Source: Pseudonocardiaceae bacterium (GTDB lineage Bacteria; Actinomycetota; Actinomycetes; Mycobacteriales; Pseudonocardiaceae). Taken from it: a DNA stretch of 64,000 nt. Shown here piece after piece: positions 8,613 to 17,075 of the stretch (the stretch's first letter is position 1; every line of letters begins with the position of its first letter). A model generated the notes under the pieces. It was not told the origin of the DNA, ran no database searches, and worked only from the letters and a program-made list of their open reading frames with translations. The translations under genes and the position numbers were made by a program. The DNA is taken from assembly GCA_009379845.1 (NCBI GenBank), contig WHSZ01000016.1:1-64000 (forward strand), in the 5' to 3' direction.

Positions 8613-9701
8613 TCACCGCGCGCTAGGCGCGGGACCACTCGAATCGCGGATAACCAGCTCGGTGGGCAGCCGGACCACCGGTCCCGGTTGTTCGCCGGCC
8701 AGCAACCGCAGCGCGACCTCTCCGGCCGCACGCCCCTTTGCCAGCAGATCCTGGCGCACGGTGGTCAGCGGCGGCTCGGCACGCGCGGCCACCCAGCTGT
8801 CGTCGAACCCCACGATGGACAGCTCGTCGGGCACTCGGATGCCCAAAGCACGCGCCGTTTGCGCCGCCCCGAACGCCAGATGGTCGGTCATGCACAGCAG
8901 CGCCGTCGGCCGCGGATCGCGGTCGAGCAACCAGTGTGCGCCCTGCGCGCCGAGCTCGGCCTGGATTCCGCCCGCCTCCCAGACCGGCACATCCCCGGTC
9001 GACAACCCCGCGGCACCGAGCACCTCGAAGTATCCGGCGAGCCTCTCCCGGCTGACCCGGTACCGGATGCTGCCGAGCCGCGTGGCATCCGCCGGACCCC
9101 GGTAGAGGTCGGGCAGCAGCTCATCGGCGAGTACCCCGAGCTCCCGGTGCCCCTGCTCGATCACGTGCCGCGCCGCCAACCTCGCGCCACCCAGATCGTC
9201 GATTTCGACCCGTGCCGACTCCTCCACAACCGGTGCGTCGATCACCACTAGCGGCAGCCCGCGTGCCCGCACGGCCTCCAGCGCGGGGATGTCTTCGGCA
9301 AGCGAGTACGCCACCACCACGTCGGCCTGTGCGCGCATGATCCGCTCCCGGCTCGGCCCGCCGTCCTCGGTACCGGCTAGCAACAGCAGCGCGTGATCCT
9401 CGGAGTCCATCGCCGACGACAACGCGTCGAGCGTGATGGACAGGGCCGGATCGGAGAACGCCGTGGACAGGTTGGTGTCGATCACGACGGCGACCGCACC
9501 GGATCGCTGCCTTGCCAGGCTGCGTGCCACCGGGTCGGGGCCGGCATAGCCGAGCCGGTTGGCGGTGCGCAGGATGTGTTCCCGCAACTGGTCGGATAGT
9601 TGATCCGGCCGGTTGTACGCGTTCGACACCGTTGCCCTGGACACGCCGACCTCGCTGGCCACGGTGTCCAACGTCGGGCGCCGGCTCCGGTCCTCGGCCA
9701 C
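8613..9701 (-). CDS. LacI-family transcriptional regulator
   Basis: A 362-residue protein from GTG 9701. TLDTVASEVGVSRATVSNAY (residues 10-29) is the LacI helix-turn-helix, with the hinge helix PVARSLARQRSG near 58-69. The remainder is a periplasmic-binding-protein-like effector domain, including IDTNLSTAFSDPALSITLDA and the C-terminal ELSIVGFDDSWVAARAEPPL. LacI members of this form respond to small sugars or related effectors. A perfect CTGAAGCGCTTCAG palindrome at 10343, just ahead of the MFS gene at 10392, is its most likely binding site. Confidence 0.9.
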   Translation of the reverse strand: MAEDRSRRPTLDTVASEVGVSRATVSNAYNRPDQLSDQLREHILRTANRLGYAGPDPVARSLARQRSGAVAVVIDTNLSTAFSDPALSITLDALSSAMDSEDHALLLLAGTEDGGPSRERIMRAQADVVVAYSLAEDIPALEAVRARGLPLVVIDAPVVEESARVEIDDLGGARLAARHVIEQGHRELGVLADELLPDLYRGPADATRLGSIRYRVSRERLAGYFEVLGAAGLSTGDVPVWEAGGIQAELGAQGAHWLLDRDPRPTALLCMTDHLAFGAAQTARALGIRVPDELSIVGFDDSWVAARAEPPLTTVRQDLLAKGRAAGEVALRLLAGEQPGPVVRLPTELVIRDSSGPAPSAR

Positions 9702-9744
9702 GTACCGAGCTTAGTTGCCACCTGAGCTCGTGCCGCGTGGCAGC

Positions 9745-10293
9745 ATGAAGTCCGTGGCCGAACTCCTGACGTTTGGCCATGGCACGGCCACGGCCGACGA
9801 GATCACCGACTTGCTGCACGGCGCGGATGTGCACGGCCTCGTGGACGTCCGCACCGCGCCGGGCAGCCGGCGCAACCCGCAGGTTGCCCGCTCCGAACTC
9901 GAGCGCTGGCTGCCCGAGCGGGGAATCGGATACCGCTGGGAGAAACGCCTCGGTGGCTGGCGGAAAGCGTGGCCCGACACCCCAGACGTAGCACTGCGGA
10001 ACCGCGCCTTCACCGGTTATGCCGCGCACATGCGTTCGACACAGTTTCGAGCAGCGGTTGACGAGCTACTGCGTGAGGCGGCGACCGCCAGGACCGCGAT
10101 CATGTGCGCCGAGTCCGTGTGGTGGCGCTGCCACCGTCAGATGGTGGCCGACTTCCTCGTGCTCGCCCGCGAGACAACCGTGCTGCACCTGATGCACGAC
10201 GGTCGGCTGCAGCGGCATACCGGAAGCAACCTCGCCCGGCTGCGCGATGACGGGTTGCTCGTCTACGACGCCGGCCAGGCACCCCTGACATAG
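9745..10293 (+). CDS. DUF488 family protein
   Basis: A 182-residue protein starting at ATG 9745. LLTFGHGT (N-terminal), GLVDVRTAPGSRRNP, and the near C-terminal ESVWWRCHRQMVADFLV with its invariant Trp-x-Cys-His-Arg are diagnostic of DUF488. Biochemical function is unknown; the C-H-R motif suggests a catalytic or metal site. It sits between the divergent LacI gene and the MFS gene without a clear ribosome site. Confidence 0.85.
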   Translation: MKSVAELLTFGHGTATADEITDLLHGADVHGLVDVRTAPGSRRNPQVARSELERWLPERGIGYRWEKRLGGWRKAWPDTPDVALRNRAFTGYAAHMRSTQFRAAVDELLREAATARTAIMCAESVWWRCHRQMVADFLVLARETTVLHLMHDGRLQRHTGSNLARLRDDGLLVYDAGQAPLT

Positions 10294-10342
10294 CCCCGGC
10301 ATAACAGCGGACACGCTACGGCGGTAAATCGTGTCGACATCT

Positions 10343-10356
10343 CTGAAGCGCTTCAG
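10343..10356. promoter_or_regulatory. LacI-type operator palindrome
   Basis: CTGAAGCGCTTCAG is a perfect 14-bp palindrome with a central CG step, the classical shape of LacI-family operators. It lies 36 bases upstream of the MFS transporter start and about 640 bases from the LacI gene start. Confidence 0.6.
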
Positions 10357-10391
10357 CTAGCCTACCGAGAGGCAGTGACGGGAGGTCTGGG

Positions 10392-11594
10392 GTGCGGTTC
10401 GGGCGCGTGGCGGTATGCACGGTCTTCGGGCTCAATGGCTTCGTCTACGGCACCTGGGCGCCGCGGGTTCCGGCGCTTGCCGACCAGGTGGGCGCGCGGG
10501 TCGGCGCGCTCGGGCTCGCCCTGCTCGGCGCCAGCGTCGGCATGATCATCGCCGCGTCGTTCACCGGCCGGTTGTGCGCCGCGCTCGGCGCCCGGATCGT
10601 GGTCGCCGCGAGTGCCGTCGCCGCGTGTGTAGTGGTGCCGGTCCTCGCGATGGTGTCGTCCCCGCAACTGCTCGGAGTCGTCCTTTGTGGACTCGGAATG
10701 TCGGTCGGGGCATTGGATGTGTCCATGAACATCGCGGCGGTCACCATGGTGCGCCGGTTGGAACGCCCGATCATGTCGATCTTTCACGCCGCGTTCTCGT
10801 TCGGCGGGCTCTTCGGCTCCCTCGGAGCGGCAGGGGCGGCGGCCAGCGGGCTGAGCCCGTTGCGGCATTTCCTCATCGTCGCGGTCGCCGGCACCGCGGT
10901 CACGCTGCTGGTGGCTCGTGCTGTTCCGAACGAACCCGCCGCGCCGCGAGAAAAGCGCCAGGAAGCCAGCCGCGGCCCCGCACCGATGCGCCGGCCGGTG
11001 CTGTGGTTGCTCGCGGCGATCGCACTGTGTTCCGCGATCGCGGAAGGCGCGAGCGCGGATTGGTCGGCACTGTTCTTCGTCAGCGAGCGTGGCATGGGCG
11101 AGGGGCCGGCGGCCGTGGCTTACGCTGCGTTCTCGGTCGCGATGGGCGTCGCACGGCTGTTCGGCGAGCGCGTTGAGCGACGCTGGGGCGCGGATCGACT
11201 GCTGGTCGCGGCGAGCGCGTCGGCCGGCGCGGGTTTGCTGCTGGCCGTCCTCGTGCCCCATCCGGCGGCCGGTTACGTCGGCTTCACGCTGGCCGGCGCC
11301 GGGCTGGCGTACTCCTTCCCGGTCGCGCTCAACATGGCAGGCGCCGTCGGGCGGCGCGCGGACGGCGGCGGGGGCGAACGGGAGATCGGCTTCGTGACGA
11401 CGATCGCGTACAGCGGATTCCTGTCCGGTCCACCTCTCATCGGCGGGCTCGCACACATCAGCAACCTCGGCCTGGCGTTGGGTGTGGCCGGCGTCATCGC
11501 CGCGCTGATCGGGCCGGCGGCGCTCGGGGCGAGCGCGGCTCGCCGGGCGGAGCGGCGGCGCGCGGCCATGGCCGAAGTCGAGCCCGTGCGCTAG
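10392..11594 (+). CDS. MFS transporter
   Basis: A 400-residue protein starting at GTG 10392, with GGGAGG at 10380-10385. About 12 transmembrane segments are visible. The N-terminal NGFVYGTWAPRVPALADQVG followed by LGLALLGASVGMIIAASFTG is typical of the YbjJ/FucP-like branch of the major facilitator superfamily. Motif A-like basic residues lie in the 2-3 loop. It probably exports or imports a small metabolite. The LacI-type operator just upstream suggests effector-responsive control. Confidence 0.85.
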   Translation: MRFGRVAVCTVFGLNGFVYGTWAPRVPALADQVGARVGALGLALLGASVGMIIAASFTGRLCAALGARIVVAASAVAACVVVPVLAMVSSPQLLGVVLCGLGMSVGALDVSMNIAAVTMVRRLERPIMSIFHAAFSFGGLFGSLGAAGAAASGLSPLRHFLIVAVAGTAVTLLVARAVPNEPAAPREKRQEASRGPAPMRRPVLWLLAAIALCSAIAEGASADWSALFFVSERGMGEGPAAVAYAAFSVAMGVARLFGERVERRWGADRLLVAASASAGAGLLLAVLVPHPAAGYVGFTLAGAGLAYSFPVALNMAGAVGRRADGGGGEREIGFVTTIAYSGFLSGPPLIGGLAHISNLGLALGVAGVIAALIGPAALGASAARRAERRRAAMAEVEPVR

Positions 11595-11624
11595 TTCCGC
11601 ACGTCACGCGCATACGCTCGGGGC

Positions 11625-13622
11625 GTGTCATCTTCGCGTGCCACCAAGCCCGACCGCCCCGGCGTGCTGCCGCTGGTGCTGATCGGCACGCTGCTCGCCA
11701 CGCTCGTCGCCGCGGGCCTCGTGGCGTTGACCGGCGGCGCGACCGCCCTGATCCCTGGTCTGCCGGATCCCGGCGAGCTGACCAGGTACGGCCTCACCGT
11801 GGTGCGCGCGATTACTGAGATCGCGGCCGTGGCGTGCATCGGCTCGTTGCTGCTGGCGGCGTTTCTCGTTCCGCCACAACCGTCCGGCACGCTGGCCGCC
11901 GACGGGTACGCGGCGGTACGTACCGCGAGTGTCGCCGCCGCGATGTGGGCGCTCGGCGCGGCCATATCCGTGGTGTTCACCGCGGCCGATGCCGCCGGCC
12001 GGCCGGTTGGCGAGCTGCTCGATCTGGGTGTGCTCACCTCCCTCGTCGACGCCATAGAGCAAGCGAAGGCCTGGGGGATCACCGCGATCATCGCGCTGAT
12101 CGTGGCGATCGGCTGCCGGCTGGTGCTGTCCTGGGGCTGGGCGACGGCGCTGTTCTTCGTCGCGGTTGCCGGGCTCGTCCCGGTCGGCGTCACCGGCCAC
12201 TCCGCCAGTGGCGGATCGCACGACGTCGCCACCAACAGCCTGCTGTTCCATCTCGTTGGCGCGGCTCTGTGGATCGGCGGGTTGCTCGCCGTGCTGGTGG
12301 TCGGGCGCCGGCGTAGCACCAATCTTTCCCTTGCCGCTCAACGGTTTTCCCGGCTCGCGCTGATCTGCTGGATCGTGATGGCGGTGTCCGGGGTGATCAA
12401 CGCGGTGGTACGTGTGACCCCGGCGGATCTGGTACGCACCGAGTACGGGCTGCTGGTGCTTGCCAAGATCGCGGCGCTACTCGTACTCGGCGCGTTCGGC
12501 CACCAGCAGCGCAGCAGGGGGGTGCGCGCGGTGGTGGAGCGCGGCGCCGGCGGGCCGCTGGTACGGCTGGCCGGCGTCGAAGTGCTGATCATGATGCTCA
12601 CCATCGGTCTGGCCACCGCGCTGTCCCGCACGCCGCCGCCGGAAGTGGTGAACGCGCAGATCTCTAGCACGGAGCTGCTGATCGGCTACCCGCTGGACGG
12701 CGCGCCGACGTTGCTGCGATTGCTGTTCGACTGGCGGTTCGACCTGATCTACGGCACCGCCGCGATCGCGCTCGCCGTGCTGTACCTGCTCGGAGTGCGG
12801 CGGCTACGGCGGCGCGGCGACGTCTGGCCGGTCGGTCGCACGGTGGCGTGGCTGGCCGGCTGCGCCACCGTGTTGCTCTCCACCTCGTCCGGCATCGGCC
12901 GTTACGCGCCCGCGATGTTCAGCGTGCACATGGGAAACCACATGCTGCTGTCCATGGCCGCACCCGTGCTGCTGGTGCTTGGCGGACCGATGACGTTGGC
13001 GCTGCGTGCCCTCCCGGCAGCCGGCAAGGACAAGCCGCCGGGGCCGAGGGAGTGGCTGCTTGCGTTGCTGCACTCGCCCGTGGCCCGCGCGTTGACCCAT
13101 CCGGTCGTGGCGCTGGTGCTGTTCGCCGGCTCGTTCTACCTGCTCTACTTTTCCGGGCTGTTCGATGCCGCGTTGAACTACCACTGGGCGCACCTGGCGA
13201 TGAACGCGCACTTCCTGCTCGCCGGCTACGTGTTCTTCTGGCCGGTGATCGGGGTCGACCCGTCGCCGCGGAAGCTGCCACCGCTCGGCCGCCTTGGCAT
13301 GGTGCTCGCGGCGACCCCGTTCCACGCGTTCTTCGGCGTGATCCTGATGAACGAGCAGACCGTGATCGGGCAGAACTTCTACCGTGGACTCAACCTGCCG
13401 TGGGTCGGCGACCTGCTTTCCGACCAACGCCTTGGTGGCGGGATCGCGTGGGCGTCCGGAGAGCTGCCGATCGTTCTCGTGCTGATCGCGTTGTTCGTGC
13501 AGTGGTCCCGCGCGGACGAGCGCGAGGCGAAACGCCGAGATCGGCGCGCCGATCAGGACGGCGAAGCCGATCTCGCCGCGTACAACGAGATGCTCCGGCA
13601 GCTCTCCGAAGGTAAGCGCTAG
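11625..13622 (+). CDS. CopD-CtaG fusion: copper resistance / cytochrome c oxidase assembly membrane protein
   Basis: A 665-residue polytopic protein from GTG 11625. The N-terminal half carries the CopD domain, with GHSASGGSHDVATNSLLFHL and WIGGLLAVLVVG; His residues there are candidate copper ligands. The C-terminal half (from about residue 400) is a CtaG/caa3-type assembly domain: SVHMGNHMLLSMAAPVLLVL, LNYHWAHLAMNAHFLLAGYV and FHAFFGVILM. The tail (residues 630-665) is charged and cytoplasmic. This fusion is standard in actinobacteria and is thought to deliver copper to the Cu centres of cytochrome c oxidase. It ends base-to-base against the convergent ABC permease gene. Confidence 0.9.
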   Translation: MSSSRATKPDRPGVLPLVLIGTLLATLVAAGLVALTGGATALIPGLPDPGELTRYGLTVVRAITEIAAVACIGSLLLAAFLVPPQPSGTLAADGYAAVRTASVAAAMWALGAAISVVFTAADAAGRPVGELLDLGVLTSLVDAIEQAKAWGITAIIALIVAIGCRLVLSWGWATALFFVAVAGLVPVGVTGHSASGGSHDVATNSLLFHLVGAALWIGGLLAVLVVGRRRSTNLSLAAQRFSRLALICWIVMAVSGVINAVVRVTPADLVRTEYGLLVLAKIAALLVLGAFGHQQRSRGVRAVVERGAGGPLVRLAGVEVLIMMLTIGLATALSRTPPPEVVNAQISSTELLIGYPLDGAPTLLRLLFDWRFDLIYGTAAIALAVLYLLGVRRLRRRGDVWPVGRTVAWLAGCATVLLSTSSGIGRYAPAMFSVHMGNHMLLSMAAPVLLVLGGPMTLALRALPAAGKDKPPGPREWLLALLHSPVARALTHPVVALVLFAGSFYLLYFSGLFDAALNYHWAHLAMNAHFLLAGYVFFWPVIGVDPSPRKLPPLGRLGMVLAATPFHAFFGVILMNEQTVIGQNFYRGLNLPWVGDLLSDQRLGGGIAWASGELPIVLVLIALFVQWSRADEREAKRRDRRADQDGEADLAAYNEMLRQLSEGKR

Positions 13623-14459
13623 CTACAGTGGTTTGCGGAAACCGCGCACCGCGGCGAATGCGCCCACCGCGAGCAACGCCGCGCTTGCCGCGACGGCGGA
13701 GAGCACCCCGGTGCCGACCGGCATCGCCAGTGCCAGGTTGCGGGAGGCGTCCACCGCGTAGGTCAACGGGTTCACCGTCGCCACCGCGCGCAGCCACACC
13801 GGCAGCCCGTCGAGCGGCACGTATGCGCTCGAAGCGAACATCAGCGGGAACATCGCGAGGAAGCCCACCTGCTGCATGCTCTCCGCGTTCCGCAGCCACG
13901 AACCGATGGCCAAGAATACCCAGCTCAGCGCCCAGCTCACCATCAGAGCCAGTGCGAGCGCGGTCAGCACGCCGCCGATGCCGCCGGAAGGGGAGAAGCC
14001 GAACAGCACCACCGCCGTCACCAGCAGGATGGTCAGCTGGACGGACGTGCGGACGAGATCGGCGAGGCTGCGGGCGAGCAGCACCGACCAGGACTTGATT
14101 GGTAGCGACCGGAACCGGCCGAGCATGCCGTTCTTCATATCGGTGACCAGTCCGATGCCGGACTGCATCGCGGCACCGATACCGGTGGTCACCAGGATCG
14201 CGGGCATCAGATAGTTGATGTAGCTGACGCCGGGCGGAAAGCTGTCGGTTTGCGCGATACTGCTGAACACCTGGCTGAACAGCACCAGCATGATCAGCGG
14301 TTGCAGCAGGCTGAGCACGACGAGGCGCGGTTCGTTGATCAGTGCGCGTAAAGAGCGGCCGGTCAGCACCAGCAGTTGGGTGGCCGTCCCGCTGCCACGC
14401 CAGTCACGTGGCTCCGTGGTGGTTCGTTCTGTTTCGGGACTCATCAGGGTGGTTGTCAT
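13623..14459 (-). CDS. ABC-2 type transporter permease (DrrB-like)
   Basis: A 278-residue protein. ATG 14459 (MTTTLMSPETERTT) follows GGGGAGA. Six predicted transmembrane helices, the INYLMPAILVTTGIGAAMQSG segment and the C-terminal PLTYAVDASRNLAL motif are typical of ABC-2 permeases of the daunorubicin-resistance DrrB type. It lies directly downstream of its ATPase gene in the TetR-ABC operon. Probable drug or lipid exporter; substrate unknown. Confidence 0.9.
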   Translation of the reverse strand: MTTTLMSPETERTTTEPRDWRGSGTATQLLVLTGRSLRALINEPRLVVLSLLQPLIMLVLFSQVFSSIAQTDSFPPGVSYINYLMPAILVTTGIGAAMQSGIGLVTDMKNGMLGRFRSLPIKSWSVLLARSLADLVRTSVQLTILLVTAVVLFGFSPSGGIGGVLTALALALMVSWALSWVFLAIGSWLRNAESMQQVGFLAMFPLMFASSAYVPLDGLPVWLRAVATVNPLTYAVDASRNLALAMPVGTGVLSAVAASAALLAVGAFAAVRGFRKPL

Positions 14460-14478
14460 TCGTCTCTCCCCATGCGGT

Positions 14479-15423
14479 TCAGGCCGCGGTCGGTGTGCCC
14501 TTCGCGAGGGCGAGGTACACGTCGTCAAGAGTTGGTTCGGTCAGCGCGATCTCGGCGACCTCGATCGCGGCCTCATCCAGCGCGCGCACCACGACCGCGA
14601 GATCGGTCGAGACCCCGACCGGAGTAGTGATCGCGCCGGCCGCGCCACCGTGTGCGGGCTGCAGGCCCGCCGCACGCAAGGCGCGGGTGGCCTCCGGGCG
14701 ATGCGTGGGTTGGGTGAGGGTGAGGTGCACGGCGCGCTGGCCGACGTCGGCCTTGAGCTCGGCGGCGGTGCCGGACGCGACGACCTCGCCCTCGGCGAGC
14801 ACCGTGATCGAGTCCGCGAGCCGATCGGCCTCGTCCAGGTACTGCGTGGTGAGTAGCACCGTGGTGCCCTCGCCCACGAGCTGCTCGATGACCTCCCACA
14901 GCCCGAGGCGGCTCACCGGGTCCAGTCCGGTGGTCGGCTCGTCCAGGAAGATCACGTCCGGCTGGCCGACCAGGCTCGCGGCCAAGTCCAGCCGCCTGCG
15001 CATGCCGCCCGAGTAGGTTTTCGCCGAACGGCCGGCGGCTTCGGCCAGGTCGAAGACGTCGAGCAACTCGCCCGCGCGGCGTTTCGCGGCTGGTTTGCTC
15101 GCGCCGAGCAGGCGCGCGATGAGCACTAGGTTGTCCGTCCCGGACAGTTGCTCGTCGACCGATGCGAACTGGCCGGTGAGGCCGATCCGGCGGCGCACCT
15201 CGTGTCCCTGGCTCACCACGTCGAATCCCGCGACGGTGGCCGTTCCGCTGGTCGGCGGGAGCATCGTGCTGAGGATGTTGACCAGGGTGGTCTTGCCGGC
15301 TCCGTTGTGGCCGAGCAGCCCGGCCACTTGGCCCTTTCCGACGGAGAGGCTGACGTCCCTTAGCGCGTGGACGTCGTCGAAGGTCTTGGTGAGGTTGCTG
15401 GCCTCGATCATGGTGTTGGTCAT
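14479..15423 (-). CDS. ABC transporter ATP-binding protein (DrrA-like)
   Basis: A 314-residue ATPase. ATG 15423 overlaps the TetR stop codon (ATGA) and is preceded by GAGGAAA. Walker A is GHNGAGKTT, the Q-loop lies in LTGQFASVDEQLSG, the signature is YSGGMRRRLDLA, Walker B is VIFLDEPTTGLDP and the switch region is LLTTQYLDEADRLAD. The extended C-terminal domain with ITEPTLDDVYLAL (here LTEPTLDDVYLALAKG) is the DrrA-specific GATE/CREEM-like region. It powers the permease encoded next to it. Confidence 0.93.
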   Translation of the reverse strand: MTNTMIEASNLTKTFDDVHALRDVSLSVGKGQVAGLLGHNGAGKTTLVNILSTMLPPTSGTATVAGFDVVSQGHEVRRRIGLTGQFASVDEQLSGTDNLVLIARLLGASKPAAKRRAGELLDVFDLAEAAGRSAKTYSGGMRRRLDLAASLVGQPDVIFLDEPTTGLDPVSRLGLWEVIEQLVGEGTTVLLTTQYLDEADRLADSITVLAEGEVVASGTAAELKADVGQRAVHLTLTQPTHRPEATRALRAAGLQPAHGGAAGAITTPVGVSTDLAVVVRALDEAAIEVAEIALTEPTLDDVYLALAKGTPTAA

Positions 15424-16103
15424 GCTTGTTTCCTCGTGGTCTTGGTGGATGTGGCGCGCTTCTCCTGCAGGGCGCCGTGCAGGAAGAGTTCGACGAGTTC
15501 GGCCGGTTCGGCCGTCGCGTCGCCGAATCCTTCGCCCTGCAATCGGTTCGCGAAGACGAATCCGGTGAGCAGTCGCGCGGCGAGTTCCGGGCTGAGCCGC
15601 AGCCGGTCGCGTTCCGGTTCGAACAGTCGGACCATCGCGTTGGTCAACCGGATCATGCCCTCCGGCCGACGGTCCCCAGGAGATCGTTTCTCGTCGTCCT
15701 CGCAGTCCTCGTCGTGGTGGCGCGCCATGGCGTCTCGCTTGATCCCCGCGGCTTGCAGGGCTTGCATCAGCGACCACATGCGCTGCATGAACCCGGTGAC
15801 CAGATCGATCGCGGTTGCCAGCCGTTCGTTCAGCGGTAGCTCCAGCGAGATCTGCTGGGTCTTGGCGACCACGTCATCGGCCTGCATGCCGCGTCGCATG
15901 CAGGTAACGAGTAGTTCCTGTTTGTCTTTGAAGGCACGGAAAACGGTGCCCTCGGCAATGCCTGCCGCGGCGGCGATCTGGCCGGTCGTCACGTTGCCGC
16001 CTTCGTTGACGAGCAGCGGCACGGCGGCCGTGATGATCTCCTCCCGGCGTTGTTCCGGGGTCATCGCGGGGGCTCGGCGGCGTGGGCTTGGGTCTTCGGT
16101 CAC
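15420..16103 (-). CDS. TetR-family repressor of the ABC efflux operon
   Basis: A 227-residue protein from GTG 16103. TTGQIAAAAGIAEGTVFRAF (about residues 39-58) is the TetR helix-turn-helix. The rest is a helical ligand domain with a charged, disordered insertion (HHDEDCEDDEKRSPGDRR). It is the first gene of a three-gene operon with the DrrA/DrrB-like genes, overlapping the ATPase gene by four bases. Two perfect TGAGTGAG-N2-CTCACTCA operators just upstream make autorepression and co-repression of the exporter very likely. Confidence 0.92.
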   Translation of the reverse strand: MTEDPSPRRRAPAMTPEQRREEIITAAVPLLVNEGGNVTTGQIAAAAGIAEGTVFRAFKDKQELLVTCMRRGMQADDVVAKTQQISLELPLNERLATAIDLVTGFMQRMWSLMQALQAAGIKRDAMARHHDEDCEDDEKRSPGDRRPEGMIRLTNAMVRLFEPERDRLRLSPELAARLLTGFVFANRLQGEGFGDATAEPAELVELFLHGALQEKRATSTKTTRKQA

Positions 16104-16116
16104 GGCTGCCAGTTTA

Positions 16117-16158
16117 TGAGTGAGTCCTCACTCACGTCAATGAGTGAGGACTCACTCA
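16117..16158. promoter_or_regulatory. Twin TetR operators
   Basis: TGAGTGAGTCCTCACTCA at 16117-16134 and TGAGTGAGGACTCACTCA at 16141-16158 are each perfect inverted repeats with 8-bp arms around a 2-bp centre. Their centres are 24 bases apart. They begin 14 bases upstream of the TetR GTG start (16103), where they would overlap the promoter. Confidence 0.85.
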
Positions 16159-16222
16159 TAGCTGAGGGCGGTAGCACACGGCACCGACAGGTTTGTGTTT
16201 CCTGCCCCGATCGAGACCGGAG

Positions 16223-16250
16223 TTGTCCACATGCCGTCCGGCTATCCACA
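16223..16250 (+). promoter_or_regulatory. Two DnaA-box-like sites
   Basis: TTGTCCACA at 16223-16231 matches the actinobacterial DnaA box exactly; CTATCCACA at 16242-16250 differs at one position from TTATCCACA. Both are in the same orientation, 19 bases apart, about 145-170 bases upstream of an ssb-type gene. No origin or AT-rich unwinding region is visible, so a regulatory or titration role is more likely than oriC. Confidence 0.45.
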
Positions 16251-16393
16251 GATTCACCAACGCCGCTTCGAATCGCCGGCCGGCTGGCCCAAGCTGGCTG
16301 TACCGGCACGACGTGGGCTCGGGGTGACTGGGCAGAACCAGGTCTGTGCCGCCGAGATGACCAGCAACTCACCGTGATGTGAAGGGTGGACCG

Positions 16394-16837
16394 ATGAACG
16401 AGACGTACGTAACGGTCGTTGGGCGAGTGGTCGGCGAGATCAGCCAGCGCACGACTCGCGAAGGGCACAAAATGGCCAGCTTCCGGGTGGCGACGAACGA
16501 GCGCCGCTACGACAAAGCGATCGAACAATGGGTGGACAAGAACCCGATGTTTCTGGAGGTGATCTGCTGGCGGCGGCTGGCGGCCGGGGTGGGGACATCA
16601 TTGAACAAGGGCGACCCGGTTGTGGTGACCGGCCGACTGCACCAACGCGATTACGAGGTGGAAGGTCAGCGCCGTTCGAAACTGGAGTTGGATGCGCAGG
16701 CCGTCGGTCCGGATCTCTCCTGGTGCACGGCCGATGTGCAGCGCGCTCGCCGCGACGGTGCGCCTGCCGTGGAGTCCGCGACGAACTCCGCGGGAGTGGA
16801 CGAATCGGATTCCACTGTTTCCGAACTGGTCGCCTGA
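16394..16837 (+). CDS. ssb: Single-stranded DNA-binding protein (SsbB-type paralogue)
   Basis: A 147-residue protein from ATG 16394, preceded by GAAGGGTGGA. The OB fold occupies residues 1-115: VTVVGRVVGEISQRTTREGH, FRVATNERRYDK, FLEVICWRRLA and GDPVVVTGRLHQRDYEVEGQ. The C-terminus ends DSTVSELVA and lacks the acidic DDxPF tip used by housekeeping SSB to recruit partners. This marks it as the second actinobacterial SSB. It corresponds in position to Rv2478c, next to the ettA orthologue. Confidence 0.9.
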   Translation: MNETYVTVVGRVVGEISQRTTREGHKMASFRVATNERRYDKAIEQWVDKNPMFLEVICWRRLAAGVGTSLNKGDPVVVTGRLHQRDYEVEGQRRSKLELDAQAVGPDLSWCTADVQRARRDGAPAVESATNSAGVDESDSTVSELVA

Positions 16838-17075
16838 GCGCGCCGGCCAGGAACCGGTTAGAGCGCTCGCGTGCCGCTTCGACTTACCGTGCGGTCGGTG
16901 GCGGCGCACAGTAACCGACACGCGCGAAACGGCGGCCGGATGATCATCGTGGCGGTGGCCATTGGCGCGCAGACCAGGGAGTTCCGAGACCGTCCGGGTG
17001 CGGAGGGGGTGACACATGACGTAAAGCCGGTGACCGACGTACTCGTCGAGTGGCGTCCGATCTACGATCGCGAAC

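Noticed and set aside
10362-11456. Minus-strand 364-codon ORF opposite the MFS gene
   Set aside because: Arg/Asp/Gln-rich shadow composition without start signals; the plus strand is a clear transporter.
13623-16103. Antibiotic self-resistance cluster linked to a biosynthetic gene cluster
   Set aside because: The TetR-DrrAB-like operon has no biosynthetic genes around it; such exporters are common and not diagnostic.
16223-16250. Chromosomal replication origin
   Set aside because: Only two DnaA-like boxes, no dnaA/dnaN genes and no AT-rich unwinding region.
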